Positions 17,003 through 27,266 of a DNA stretch of 48,562 nucleotides are shown piece by piece. Position 1 is the stretch's first letter. Each line of letters begins with the position of its first letter. A program made the position numbers and the translations under genes. A model generated the notes under the pieces. The model was not told the DNA's origin. It did not search any database and saw only the letters and a program-made list of their open reading frames with translations. Source of the DNA: Treponema sp. (GTDB taxonomy: Bacteria; Spirochaetota; Spirochaetia; Treponematales; Treponemataceae); NCBI GenBank assembly GCA_016297415.1, contig JAEDGQ010000004.1:1-48562 (forward strand), in the 5' to 3' direction.

Positions 17003-20000
17003 TTACTGTCTGTTTACAGCTTTCTTTAAGCCCCAGGCGAATTCTGCACCAACAGGGAATACACTGGTTCCAACTGCTCTTGAAGCCATTACAAGAGTTT
17101 CTCCCGGATACAGAGGATATTTATCCTTAACTGGGACCCAGGCATAATCTGCAGGAATCCATCTTGTAGGACCATTTTCAAGACCATCAGAAGGAACGTC
17201 ACCAATTACAAAACCGATGTAAGTTGTAGCTGAAATATCCCAGCTTACCCACCACCATGAACCATACATATTAGTAGTTGTAGAATATTTTCCAGCCATA
17301 AGCCGATACTTAGCAGGATCACCCCATGCCAGAGGGAATGTATCAATAACATTTGGACCGTAAGTTGAATCACCACCCATAATGTATGGACGAAGATCCC
17401 TGAGTCTGAGCTTAGAGCCGTTTTCTGTAATTCCAGACTCTTTATTATAGGCGTCATCACCACCACGGTACTGATCTGTTATCTGAAGTTTAACTACAGT
17501 TCTTGTTGCATATTCATAAGAAATCTCAGATGTATAAGTTTCCTTTTCTGCCTGAGCAGCAATTGCAATTTTAAGTCCCTGTGCAGCGTCTGTTTCTACC
17601 TTATAATTGCTGCCAAGAGAAACGGCTGTTGTGTAAGGAGTTCCGATTTCTGAAGGAACTGTAATATCAGAAGTTTTTGTAGTTGTTACATTTATAGGGT
17701 TACTGTGAACTTCTACAGCAGTGCTGGCTTGTGAATTAAGTCCATATTTAATATCTGCATCCGGTGTACGGCAGCTGAGATACATTGTTGCAATCTGAGC
17801 TTCTGTAATTTTAACGAGAGCATTTTTTGTATTACCATAATCAGTTACTGTGTATGATGGTTTTACAATACGGATTTCCGGCTTTTCAACACCTTCTGCT
17901 TTTACAGAATCTTCATAAACCACACTTGTATTACTTACCGCATCACTTACAGCACCCGCATCAATTGTAAGAGTGTACTGAGCTCCCTTTACAGGAAGAG
18001 CATAAGCCTGTCCAAGAGTAACCTGAAGTGTATCACCGCTAAGAGCGCGCCCTGAGCTTACAACTTCAACCTGATCAGAAATTACAGGAATTGTAACTTT
18101 ATGCTTATTGGCAGCCTTAAATGCACTTACGAGATCAGTATTTGTGTCTGACTGGTCTGTCTTAAGAATATATTTTGTTGTTGTATCATTCTTAATCGAT
18201 GTACCGCTTACAATTGCTCCGTTAGTTCCAGGTGTATAAGCAGCTTCTACAGCGGCGTTTTTAACTTCGTTGTATTCTGTTGCACTGAGAACTGCAGGAA
18301 CATGGAAATCATTTGAATCTGTATCGTATTCAAATACGATGTCACCGCCAACTTTACCGATAGGACGATCGTATTTTACCAGCAGAACTGCATCAGCACC
18401 TTCTCCTGTAAATGAAACTTCCTCAACCTTAGGAATTCCAGTCTGAATTGAAATATCACGGTTAACATTGAATCTCTTGTCTGGTGATATATTCTGGATA
18501 CTTATATCAACAGGAACTGTTACAGCATCATATTTTATGTTTACTGTATCAAATGACCAGTCGATTACATCAAGTTTTCCATCATCAGCATCTACATAAT
18601 CATCTTCTTCAATTGTATATATAAAAGTAAATTCAGAAGCAGAACATGCAGATGAAACACACTCAGTAATTGGACATACTTTGTATGTATCGTGTGTGCC
18701 TTTTTTTACATTGAGAGTAACTGTTGCACCTTCAGGTATTTCTACAGTTTTTCTGAATACAATTTTTCCTGTTACAGAATTAACGTCTGTCTTTGTTGAA
18801 TAAGTACCGTTTACTGTATCTGCAGTAATACGAGTCAAAAGTTCACCTTTATCAACAGTGAATGTTTTTGAAGCGGCTGAAGAAGAAACATTTCCAGCTT
18901 TATCAGTCTGTCTTGCAGTTACAGTATATGTACCATTATTTGCGATTGTTACTTTACCTGTATAAGGTGTCCAGTTCTGTCCGTTATCCAGAGAATATTC
19001 CTGACTTTCAATATCTTTTTCTGTTGTAGAAAGTTCAAATGAAGTACCTTCACCGAAAATAACTCTGTCAGGTGTCCATGAACCAAATGAAGGAGCAGCC
19101 GGAGTTGTTGTATCAACTACAAAACCTTCAAAAGAAGGAGCTGTAACTGGAGACCATGAAGTAAGACTGTTGCCGGCATTATCTTTTACAACTACAGAAG
19201 TACTGGAAATAGAATTATATGTAAGAACAGCGGCATTTTCTCCAGCCTTAACTTCATATGTAAAGAGAACATATTTTGAACCTGTTATATTTGGAGAAGC
19301 AGCCTTTACTGTGTTTGTACCATTTTTGTGAGCAAAGTTAACGGCCAGATTTTCAGCATTTGAGACAGTTACATCTTCAGTAAATTCCATCATAAGAAGA
19401 ACTGATGCTCCAGCTTTGTAATAGCCTGCTGCAGAAAGAGCTTTAATACTTTTTACACCAGGTGCTGTGTTATCAATCTTAATAGTACGTGTATCATCAA
19501 GATTTGCCCCTGCAGGTGCCTGAGTAAGCTCAAGTTTTGATGTAAGGGCAGCACTATCACACCACTGTGCACCATTTGCATTAATCTGAGTTACAGAAAG
19601 TTTTTCTACGTCTTTATCTCCAGCACCAACTGTATATTTGTAAACATGTGAAGTTGATCCTGAACCTTCTACATAAGAAGCAATTCCACCATTGTTCAGT
19701 ACAAGAGTTGGAATACCTCCAGACACATTTGTGTTCTTTGTAAATTCGAGAGTAATATTAAGAACTTTTCCTGCGTTATAAGCACCGTCATCTTCATGAC
19801 AGTCAATGCGGGCAAGAGAAAGAGCTGAAGTTTCAATGCTGGCTGCAGACTGTACTGTTTTTGCATTACCACCAAAATCAACCAGTTTAGCTGTAATTGT
19901 ACCGCCGGAAGAAGGAGAAGTAATATTTACTGTCCATGTACCGTCAGAGTTTACGGCTGCAGTCTTCTTAAAATCGCCCCATGAAATTTCAATTTCATTT

Positions 20001-21934
20001 ATTTTATCTGTGTTTTTAAGAGTAGAAGTGAACTCATCACTCCATGTACCTGTAATAGTTGCTGTTTTTCCGTTACAGCTGTTTGGGAAGCCTGGAAGAT
20101 TTCCATCTTTAAGGCTTTCTTTTGTACCGTTAATTGTAATTGAATCAAAATCAACTTTTGGTGTAATGCTGTCACCTGTAAGTGTGATTGTCTTAACAGA
20201 CTTTGTACCGCTGTCATCTACAGCACGGAAAATAAATTCCTGAGTAACAAGCTGCTTTGTATTTCCGTCAATTCCAAAATCTGAGTAAAGATTGAAAGTC
20301 TTGTTAAGGTTATATGATGAAGCATTTTCTGTATCAAACTTAAAGATTTTGTTTCCGTCTCTGTCTGTTGTACCTGCTTCTGTTGCAGTATCCCATTCAG
20401 GATCTTCACCTGTAAGATATTTAATTTTATTAGAAGGAACTGAGCGGAGAGCCGGGTTAAGCCATACCATTGAGAAGCTGGCAAGTTTTCCGTTATCCGA
20501 AGCACTTCCTGTAAAGGTAATGTTTCCTTCAGCATTTAAGAGTGAAGTAGAATTATCTTTTGGAGAAGTAATTTCAATTTTCGGAGCACTTACATCCGAA
20601 GTTTTAAAATACTTTGTAAGGGTTGTAACATTACCTGTATAGTCTTCAACAGTGATTTCGATTTTGAATTTACCGTTTTCAGCAGGAACTTTTGCAGTCC
20701 ATGCAGCATATTTTGCACCAGTTGCAGGAAGTTCGTGATTTACAGTATCTTCGTATTTTTCATATTCATCTGAATCTTCGTTAAGCTTATAAACTGTTGA
20801 AACCAGAGATTTAATACCGTCATCGTCCTGAGCACTACCCGGGAAATTTGATCCAGGATAACATTCAAAAATACCAGTTTCTTTCCTTTCTGTATCACCG
20901 GCAGATGCTGTAATCCAGGGCTTATCTGCTTCCGGCCACCATACAAAATATCCGATTACTTTGCGTTCCCAGGAATTAGCAGAACTTAAGCTTGTAGTAA
21001 CAATGCGAATAATATGTTTTCCTGTGTTAAGGTTATGGGAAATTCCTGCTTCATTAAATGCCCATTCTTCAGGATTGATTGTAAGGCTCCATTCACGAAG
21101 ATCTGCATCTTCAATAGTTTTACTGTAATAAGTCGTAATTGTTTCAGGATCTGGATCTCCAAGATAAGCTTCACCATCTTTTTTTACGTCGATTTTTTCA
21201 ATGTCATCAACGCCTTTTCCCAAATTGTATTTTGCACAACCAGAATAAAGTTCCCCATTATCCAGTTCTACTTTTAAGGCTCTGAAGGTGAAAGCTCCGC
21301 TCTGGCGACCCATAAGTGTAATTGCGCCGTTTTCAATGCGGGAAATTACATTGCCGTCCTGGAGCTGATAAGAACCAGTATCATTTTCAACTTGTTCATA
21401 AGTACCTGAAAAAAGTTCCGGTTTATAAATACTTACATAAGGGTATGAAGGATCAACAATAAGTGTACGCTGATCGCTGGCTGTTTTACCTGTGTTTCCA
21501 GCCTTATCGCGAGCTTTTACTTCAAAAATGAACTTGTTATCTTCTTTACCTGCTCTTTTGTCTTTAGTATCAACAAAAACACTCCATTCCCAGGTTTTTC
21601 CTTTCTGTTCACATTTATTTTCCTCAGATTCTTCTATGGTAATCCATTCATCACTTGCAGAAGTCTTTTTTTGAATCTTCATTCCAGGAATAATCTGATA
21701 ATGAATATCAGCATCAGCAAAATCAATTGAAATAAGACTTACAGCTTCATTATCAGAAGCAGTTCCTCTAATCGTAAACTCATCAGCTACAGCCTGATTA
21801 TCCTGATGAGATAAAATGCGGACTACAGGCGCCTTAAGGTCTACTGCACTTCCAAGACCAACTTCACAGGAAGAAAATGCTGATAAAAGTGAAAGTGCTA
21901 AAAAGGCATTACCGATTTTTTTCATTAATTTCAT
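17003..21934 (-). CDS. Giant Ig-repeat lipoprotein, paralogue 1
   Basis: This 1643-residue lipoprotein has lipobox FSSC (C23), followed by GLGSAVDLKAPV. Near-identical spacing occurs in its upstream neighbour. The body is a string of Ig/cadherin-like modules with signatures such as SPKDNSTSLLNAEGNITFTG, DKAGNVSSSAASKTFTVD and IDNTAPGVKSI. One module (about 980-1040: QEYSLDNGQNWTPYTGKVT) is of the kind seen in surface-adhesin linkers. Near 1380-1480 lies a chitobiase-C-like stretch, then a C-terminal module (about 1540-1640) with WWWVSWD and GPTRW that is related to the end of its paralogue. It starts 15 nt after that gene with a GGAGGAGAG site. An adhesin or sugar-binding surface role is inferred. 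Confidence 0.8.
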   Translation of the reverse strand: MKLMKKIGNAFLALSLLSAFSSCEVGLGSAVDLKAPVVRILSHQDNQAVADEFTIRGTASDNEAVSLISIDFADADIHYQIIPGMKIQKKTSASDEWITIEESEENKCEQKGKTWEWSVFVDTKDKRAGKEDNKFIFEVKARDKAGNTGKTASDQRTLIVDPSYPYVSIYKPELFSGTYEQVENDTGSYQLQDGNVISRIENGAITLMGRQSGAFTFRALKVELDNGELYSGCAKYNLGKGVDDIEKIDVKKDGEAYLGDPDPETITTYYSKTIEDADLREWSLTINPEEWAFNEAGISHNLNTGKHIIRIVTTSLSSANSWERKVIGYFVWWPEADKPWITASAGDTERKETGIFECYPGSNFPGSAQDDDGIKSLVSTVYKLNEDSDEYEKYEDTVNHELPATGAKYAAWTAKVPAENGKFKIEITVEDYTGNVTTLTKYFKTSDVSAPKIEITSPKDNSTSLLNAEGNITFTGSASDNGKLASFSMVWLNPALRSVPSNKIKYLTGEDPEWDTATEAGTTDRDGNKIFKFDTENASSYNLNKTFNLYSDFGIDGNTKQLVTQEFIFRAVDDSGTKSVKTITLTGDSITPKVDFDSITINGTKESLKDGNLPGFPNSCNGKTATITGTWSDEFTSTLKNTDKINEIEISWGDFKKTAAVNSDGTWTVNITSPSSGGTITAKLVDFGGNAKTVQSAASIETSALSLARIDCHEDDGAYNAGKVLNITLEFTKNTNVSGGIPTLVLNNGGIASYVEGSGSTSHVYKYTVGAGDKDVEKLSVTQINANGAQWCDSAALTSKLELTQAPAGANLDDTRTIKIDNTAPGVKSIKALSAAGYYKAGASVLLMMEFTEDVTVSNAENLAVNFAHKNGTNTVKAASPNITGSKYVLFTYEVKAGENAAVLTYNSISSTSVVVKDNAGNSLTSWSPVTAPSFEGFVVDTTTPAAPSFGSWTPDRVIFGEGTSFELSTTEKDIESQEYSLDNGQNWTPYTGKVTIANNGTYTVTARQTDKAGNVSSSAASKTFTVDKGELLTRITADTVNGTYSTKTDVNSVTGKIVFRKTVEIPEGATVTLNVKKGTHDTYKVCPITECVSSACSASEFTFIYTIEEDDYVDADDGKLDVIDWSFDTVNIKYDAVTVPVDISIQNISPDKRFNVNRDISIQTGIPKVEEVSFTGEGADAVLLVKYDRPIGKVGGDIVFEYDTDSNDFHVPAVLSATEYNEVKNAAVEAAYTPGTNGAIVSGTSIKNDTTTKYILKTDQSDTNTDLVSAFKAANKHKVTIPVISDQVEVVSSGRALSGDTLQVTLGQAYALPVKGAQYTLTIDAGAVSDAVSNTSVVYEDSVKAEGVEKPEIRIVKPSYTVTDYGNTKNALVKITEAQIATMYLSCRTPDADIKYGLNSQASTAVEVHSNPINVTTTKTSDITVPSEIGTPYTTAVSLGSNYKVETDAAQGLKIAIAAQAEKETYTSEISYEYATRTVVKLQITDQYRGGDDAYNKESGITENGSKLRLRDLRPYIMGGDSTYGPNVIDTFPLAWGDPAKYRLMAGKYSTTTNMYGSWWWVSWDISATTYIGFVIGDVPSDGLENGPTRWIPADYAWVPVKDKYPLYPGETLVMASRAVGTSVFPVGAEFAWGLKKAVNRQ

Positions 21935-21949
21935 ATTTCTCTCCTCCTG

Positions 21950-24900
21950 TTACTGTTTGTTATCTGGAACAATATCGCTGTCTTTTCCGTCAAAGGCTGC
22001 AGGATAGCCTTCAAGGGTATTACAGTAGTTAAACTCACCGTACTTCATAAGAGCGTAAGTCTTAGCCCAGTCGTTCCAGCCACGCTTCATGTTTTTTACG
22101 CCGTAGTTGTCCCAACGTGTAGGACTTCCTGAATCGTAAGCCCACTGACCGAAGACATACATTGAATATCCCGCATCTACAAGAACTTCATAGCTGAGCC
22201 AGTAATACTGGTCATTTTTCTGATATGTATGACGCATATATGCAGACGCTACAGGCTGGTCTCTTAAAGGGAACGGAACAATTGTAGGTTCACCTGACAA
22301 TCCTGTTGTTCCGTGTATATTTACAGTCTGTTTTCCGTTTCCTGCATTGTATATATTGTTTACATAACCATTGTGCTTTGGCTGGTCAATATTTACTACA
22401 GTCTGGAAAATACCTTCCTTAGCAATTGTAGATTTTACTGTTGTACTATAGAGGGCATCAGCTTTGATATATTCCTTTGAAGATTTAACATAATTACCTG
22501 AGCCTGCAAGGAAAATAACATCATCAGCACCTTCTCCACTTGGATCCTCAGGAAGTGTCTGTGCTGAGTTTGAGTAATAGTTTGTTGAATCACCGTCTGT
22601 TCTGCTTAAAGTTGCGTCAGTTTTGTTTTTTCTTATTCCTGTTGTTGTATAACGAACTTTAGCACCTTTACTTGGTGTATCAATTCTTACGGCAACCTTT
22701 GCAGATGGTGCTGTAGAGCCTTTTCCCGCAATACATGTAGCACTTGCTACAGAAAGAATATCAATTTTTTCATGAGTAATATTTCCTTCATTATCTATTT
22801 CTGTAGGCTGATAAATACCAAGACCATAACTGTAACGGTCTACACGGATTACAGGCTCTTCAACACCTGCAGACATAAAGGCATTATTAGAACCATCAGG
22901 AACAAGAACAAAAGCCTCTGTTGATTTATCAATTGAACCGTCTTCTTCAGCACCAAAATAGTTACCTGTTTCGTCCATGAAGGCACCTTTTTCAATTACA
23001 AGTTCCCATTCACGGCCCTTTGGAAGAGCAGTATCTCCCAGAAGTCCCTGAGGGAAGTTCAATGTAACTGTGTTACCAGAAACTGAAACGTAAGTAGAGT
23101 TTACATTCATTGAACGCTGATGATATCCGGCCTGTTCAAGTACATAACGGATTGAATCAGTTGTAATTGTATTTTCAGGAGTTATAACATTAACATTTCC
23201 CTTCTGAGTAAGGTGATGATAAGTTGTGTATGTCTTATTCTTTCCGTCTTTTGTCCAGTTAGGCACGAATGTAAGGCCAAATTTATTCTTTGTAGACTTA
23301 TTTGAATCCCAGATATCAACACCAAAGTCCAGTACATATTTAACGGAAAGGTCCGGATTTCCGGAATTATCAACACCGTTTGTCATTTTTTTGTATGGAC
23401 CTGTGTACTGTGCAGTTCCGTGGTATCTGTCGTTGGCAGCACCACAAAGAGATCCAAAGAGGTTTTCTGCATCTTCAAGTCCATCCATATAAAGAACTTC
23501 AGAACCGGTAAGGCCATAAGTTTTTGATTCATCAATATCAGCACTCTTTACCGCATTAAGCACAGTATTGAATTCTGAAGCTGTAAACATAGGTGGAATA
23601 GCCCAGCCTGCAGTCTGTCTGAGATAGATTTTTCCGCTTACAACCTTAACGTTTTCATTGAAAGTAAGAATAATTTTATTACCTTCGTTATATGCATTAA
23701 GACCGTTCTGTGTTGTTTTTGTTCCCTGAGGAACCATTGACACAATTGAAGGCGCAACACTGTCACAGCGGAGTTTTGGACGAGAGTAAGCTTGAGATGT
23801 TCCTGTATAAGTAATTCCATACTGGTCTGTAAATCCTGCAAGATTTACGGCGCCACTCTTAAGGCTGAGAGTAAAGTCATCTGTATTTTTTGTTGTGTAA
23901 ACAAAGACTGCACTTGTTACACCATTTTTAACAGTTTTATCCTTAAGTACAGCTTTTGCATCCGGAGCAATTACATCAGATACACCTGAACCTGAAATAG
24001 AAATATATGCAGAAGCGTTCTCCTGAATATTTACAGGATTTGCAAAGGAAAGCTTAAACTCAAGAATTGTTCCGCTTCTGTATTTTCCGTCAGGTGTAGT
24101 ACATTCCATTGTGAATGCGGGGAATGTATTATTTACCTGAATATTGAGAACTTTTGAATAATCTGAAACATTTCCTGCATAATCAATAGCACGAACAACA
24201 AGAGAAGCATCTTCTGTCAGAGTTACTGTAGATGTATAGTCTGTCCATTCACTTCCACCATCTGTTGAATACTGAGTTTTTGTACCTGCAGTTGTAGACA
24301 ATATAAATGAAACTGAGTTTTTGTATTTACCTGCCTCAAGTGCTGTTCCAGTTGCAGTATTTGTTACATCTGGAGTTCTTGGTTTTTTAGTATCAATATA
24401 GATTCCGGCAGAAGTTGTTCCATCGGCGGCTTCAATTACAAGTTCGTTTTCAAATTCATCTTTAAGTACATTTGTTTCACTAAGATAATTTGATGTGAAA
24501 TATGAATAAGCACCGTTTACATCACCTGCAGCTACTTTTTTAGAGAATCTGAGAGTTTCTCCGTCTTTGCTGATGTCCTGCCATGTAAGTTCAAGAACAT
24601 CATTTTTATCTGTTCTGAGAAGGAATTTTGGAGATCCCTGAACTGTGATTTTTTTGCTTGTTATTACAGTTGCAGAAACAGTTCTTCCGGCCTTCAGATA
24701 TTTAATTCCATCAACTTCATTTGAATCTTCTGCATCTTCAGAAACAATGTTTACTTTAATAACTTTTGGTGAAACACCATCCAGTTTAATAGCATTATCA
24801 CCGCTGCGTTTAGCCTGAAGATTGTTTTCTGGAGTAAGTCTGTCCAGATGAACTGATGCAGAATCCATTCCAGAAATCGGGCCGATTCCAGAAGGGTTAT

Positions 24901-27151
24901 AAACTTCAAGTCCGTCAGACTTATCACCTTCTTTTACTGTGTATTTAAATACAAGAGTTGTAGAACCTGAACCAGATGAATATTCAGCCGGTACAGTTGT
25001 TGAAGCTGTAATTCCTTTTGAAGTATTTTCAATACCCCTTAAATTAAGGGTTGTATCTTTTGTACAGGAAACAGGCTTTGTAAATGAAACATTAATAGAA
25101 ATTTCATCACCCTTCTTACATTTTGAAGGAGCTGAAGAAGTAACATTTTTAATCTGAGGAAGAGAACTGATAATAAACTGATAATCAGCTGTGTTTTTGT
25201 TGCCAAGCACATCTTCAACTTCCATCTTATATTTAGGGTTAATATTGGCAGCTGCATAATCTGCAAGTTTATCTCTTGAAATTTTTACAGACTTGTACAC
25301 CTTTTCACCTGAATCATAAGAACCGGAAAGTACAGTTTCTTTTCCAGTTTCATCAACATAACTCAGCTTGTACTTAGAAACATCCATTTCTACGCCGTTT
25401 GATTTTTCACCTTTGAACTTAATGTAAAGGTCAGAATCCTGATCAATAATAGCCATGTTTCCTGCAGGACTTACAGGAACAATTTCTGGAAGAAGGTTAT
25501 CAGATGCAAGTTTAATTTCTGTATCTGTCTTGTTTCCGTCTTCACGGCTTACACGGGCTACAAAATATTTATCTTTAGTTGTTTCAGAACCAAATTCATT
25601 GAGAAGAGAAATATCAAAATCAATGCTGTGCTTAATGAACAGGCTTTCTGAACCTGCAGGAGTAAGTTTTGCAGACCAGAGTTTACAGCCTTCATATTCA
25701 CCACTACCAGGAGTCATTTTAAATTTAGCAGTTCCAGCAGGTGCAAATGAATCATGAGATTCTGTGGCTGAAATTTCATCAAGCCATTTTTTTGCCAGAG
25801 CATTCTTTTCGTCTGGTGTTGTTTTTACACTGTCAGGAACCCACACAAGTTCAAGATATTTACATCCTGATTTATCAAGGGTAATTCCTTCAAAGTGAAT
25901 ATTTGCACTGTTACCGGAAACCTGAGGAATCTGATTGTTTTCAGGACTTGTAAGAATCAATGTTGGAACAAAGTCATCTGTTACAAAAACTGTAATAGAC
26001 TTTGTAAGAGTTTTTCCATAAATATCAGTAGCATTTACAGTAAGAGTCATTGTCTGAGGTTCATTAGGAGCCTTTACAGCAACATCCTTCTGTCTGTCTG
26101 AAGATGTAACAGGCACAGATACCGGAACATTTGTTTTTCCGGAAAGAGTACAACTTACAGTTCCATCCAGAGCATCATCATCAAATACAGTTACGTTAAT
26201 GGAGTCCCCTGTTGCAACCTGCATTGAATTTCCATCAAGGTTTGCAATATGACAGCGTGGATTATCACTTTCCGGCCACCAGAGGAACCATCCCATATCT
26301 ATAGTCTGATTTTCAGTTTTATTAGGTACAGGATCTTCTGCAGTATATTTAATCTGATAGTAATGTATACCGGAAACAGGAAGTCCACACTTTGTACCAT
26401 TAATTCTGAATTTAGGAGCATAATTGGATGAAGAAGGTTCCATCTCAATATTGCCGGCTACAAGATTATCGTTTTCGTCAAACAGACTGATTTTCATTCC
26501 AGGACTCAGAGTAAGGTCTGAGGCATCTTCTACTGAAGCACAGATAAAAAATTCTCCATTCTGAGCAACGTCCATATTTGACGGATCGCTTAAATCCGGG
26601 TCTGACTCCACTATTTTCTTAAGACTGCTCAGACTCTGCAAGTTATACTGAACACCATTTACCATACGGTCGATGTACCAGGAATCTCCCACAGGAGCTG
26701 TTTCATCTACGAAAAGTGTAATGATTTTAGAAGAATTTGAGCTATAGTTACCGCTTTTATCTTCTGCAGTAATCTTAAGCCAGCAGGCACCTTCCTTCTT
26801 AAATGCCAGAGGAAGTGACCAGATATTATTATTAACAGTAACATTGTCTAATGGAGTATAATCATCATCTCCAAGCCATTTGATTTCAGCACGTACGCTT
26901 ACATGTTTTGAATTATCTGTGGCTGTTCCTTCAAAAGTAACGTTTGTCTTTGTATTTTTTGTAGTTTCAAAACTTTCTTCAGGGGCTCCGGAAGGTTCCA
27001 GCACTCCTTCATTATTTTTTTGATAACACTGCATTTTTTTTACAGTAAGCACAGGGGCTTCAAGATCTACTTCTTCACCAAGACCAGTACTACAAGAATT
27101 TAAGTTGAGAATGATAAGTGCGGCACTAAGCCACCAGAGATACTTTTTCAT
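21950..27151 (-). CDS. Giant Ig-repeat lipoprotein, paralogue 2
   Basis: This 1733-residue lipoprotein has lipobox LNSC (C20), followed by STGLGEEVDLEAPVL, matching paralogue 1. Ig-like modules run through the protein (FEGTATDNSKHVSVRAEIKW, TSPENNQIPQVSGNSANIHF, IDYAGNVSDYSKVLNIQV). Near the C-terminus, AKVRYTTTGIRKNK resembles the chitobiase/beta-hexosaminidase C-terminal domain. The final ~130 residues have YYWLSYEV, FGQWAYDSGSPTRW and Trp/Tyr-rich segments related to paralogue 1. An AGGAG site precedes the ATG, and a possible promoter lies in 27152-27225. The two paralogues are presumably cotranscribed. Confidence 0.8.
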   Translation of the reverse strand: MKKYLWWLSAALIILNLNSCSTGLGEEVDLEAPVLTVKKMQCYQKNNEGVLEPSGAPEESFETTKNTKTNVTFEGTATDNSKHVSVRAEIKWLGDDDYTPLDNVTVNNNIWSLPLAFKKEGACWLKITAEDKSGNYSSNSSKIITLFVDETAPVGDSWYIDRMVNGVQYNLQSLSSLKKIVESDPDLSDPSNMDVAQNGEFFICASVEDASDLTLSPGMKISLFDENDNLVAGNIEMEPSSSNYAPKFRINGTKCGLPVSGIHYYQIKYTAEDPVPNKTENQTIDMGWFLWWPESDNPRCHIANLDGNSMQVATGDSINVTVFDDDALDGTVSCTLSGKTNVPVSVPVTSSDRQKDVAVKAPNEPQTMTLTVNATDIYGKTLTKSITVFVTDDFVPTLILTSPENNQIPQVSGNSANIHFEGITLDKSGCKYLELVWVPDSVKTTPDEKNALAKKWLDEISATESHDSFAPAGTAKFKMTPGSGEYEGCKLWSAKLTPAGSESLFIKHSIDFDISLLNEFGSETTKDKYFVARVSREDGNKTDTEIKLASDNLLPEIVPVSPAGNMAIIDQDSDLYIKFKGEKSNGVEMDVSKYKLSYVDETGKETVLSGSYDSGEKVYKSVKISRDKLADYAAANINPKYKMEVEDVLGNKNTADYQFIISSLPQIKNVTSSAPSKCKKGDEISINVSFTKPVSCTKDTTLNLRGIENTSKGITASTTVPAEYSSGSGSTTLVFKYTVKEGDKSDGLEVYNPSGIGPISGMDSASVHLDRLTPENNLQAKRSGDNAIKLDGVSPKVIKVNIVSEDAEDSNEVDGIKYLKAGRTVSATVITSKKITVQGSPKFLLRTDKNDVLELTWQDISKDGETLRFSKKVAAGDVNGAYSYFTSNYLSETNVLKDEFENELVIEAADGTTSAGIYIDTKKPRTPDVTNTATGTALEAGKYKNSVSFILSTTAGTKTQYSTDGGSEWTDYTSTVTLTEDASLVVRAIDYAGNVSDYSKVLNIQVNNTFPAFTMECTTPDGKYRSGTILEFKLSFANPVNIQENASAYISISGSGVSDVIAPDAKAVLKDKTVKNGVTSAVFVYTTKNTDDFTLSLKSGAVNLAGFTDQYGITYTGTSQAYSRPKLRCDSVAPSIVSMVPQGTKTTQNGLNAYNEGNKIILTFNENVKVVSGKIYLRQTAGWAIPPMFTASEFNTVLNAVKSADIDESKTYGLTGSEVLYMDGLEDAENLFGSLCGAANDRYHGTAQYTGPYKKMTNGVDNSGNPDLSVKYVLDFGVDIWDSNKSTKNKFGLTFVPNWTKDGKNKTYTTYHHLTQKGNVNVITPENTITTDSIRYVLEQAGYHQRSMNVNSTYVSVSGNTVTLNFPQGLLGDTALPKGREWELVIEKGAFMDETGNYFGAEEDGSIDKSTEAFVLVPDGSNNAFMSAGVEEPVIRVDRYSYGLGIYQPTEIDNEGNITHEKIDILSVASATCIAGKGSTAPSAKVAVRIDTPSKGAKVRYTTTGIRKNKTDATLSRTDGDSTNYYSNSAQTLPEDPSGEGADDVIFLAGSGNYVKSSKEYIKADALYSTTVKSTIAKEGIFQTVVNIDQPKHNGYVNNIYNAGNGKQTVNIHGTTGLSGEPTIVPFPLRDQPVASAYMRHTYQKNDQYYWLSYEVLVDAGYSMYVFGQWAYDSGSPTRWDNYGVKNMKRGWNDWAKTYALMKYGEFNYCNTLEGYPAAFDGKDSDIVPDNKQ

Positions 27152-27225
27152 AAATTTCTCCTGACAACTTTAATAAAAATTTTTGTCTGTTTCATTATCG
27201 GAGCAAAAACCCCGCCACTTAAATC

Positions 27226-27257
27226 TTAAAAAAGGCTCCGGAAGGGAGCCTTTTTTT
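27226..27257 (-). terminator. Terminator of the Ig-barrel gene
   Basis: AAGGCTCC (27232-27239) and GGAGCCTT (27245-27252) form a stem with runs of A and T on both sides, so it could work in either direction. The 27152-27225 stretch before the next gene has a possible -10 GATAAT with a TTTAAG 18 nt upstream of it. Confidence 0.85.
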
Positions 27258-27266
27258 ATGAGAATA

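Noticed and set aside
19806..20243. A 145-codon plus-strand frame inside the Ig lipoprotein gene
   Set aside because: It is antisense to well-formed Ig modules and is typical of shadow frames opposite repeat-rich genes.
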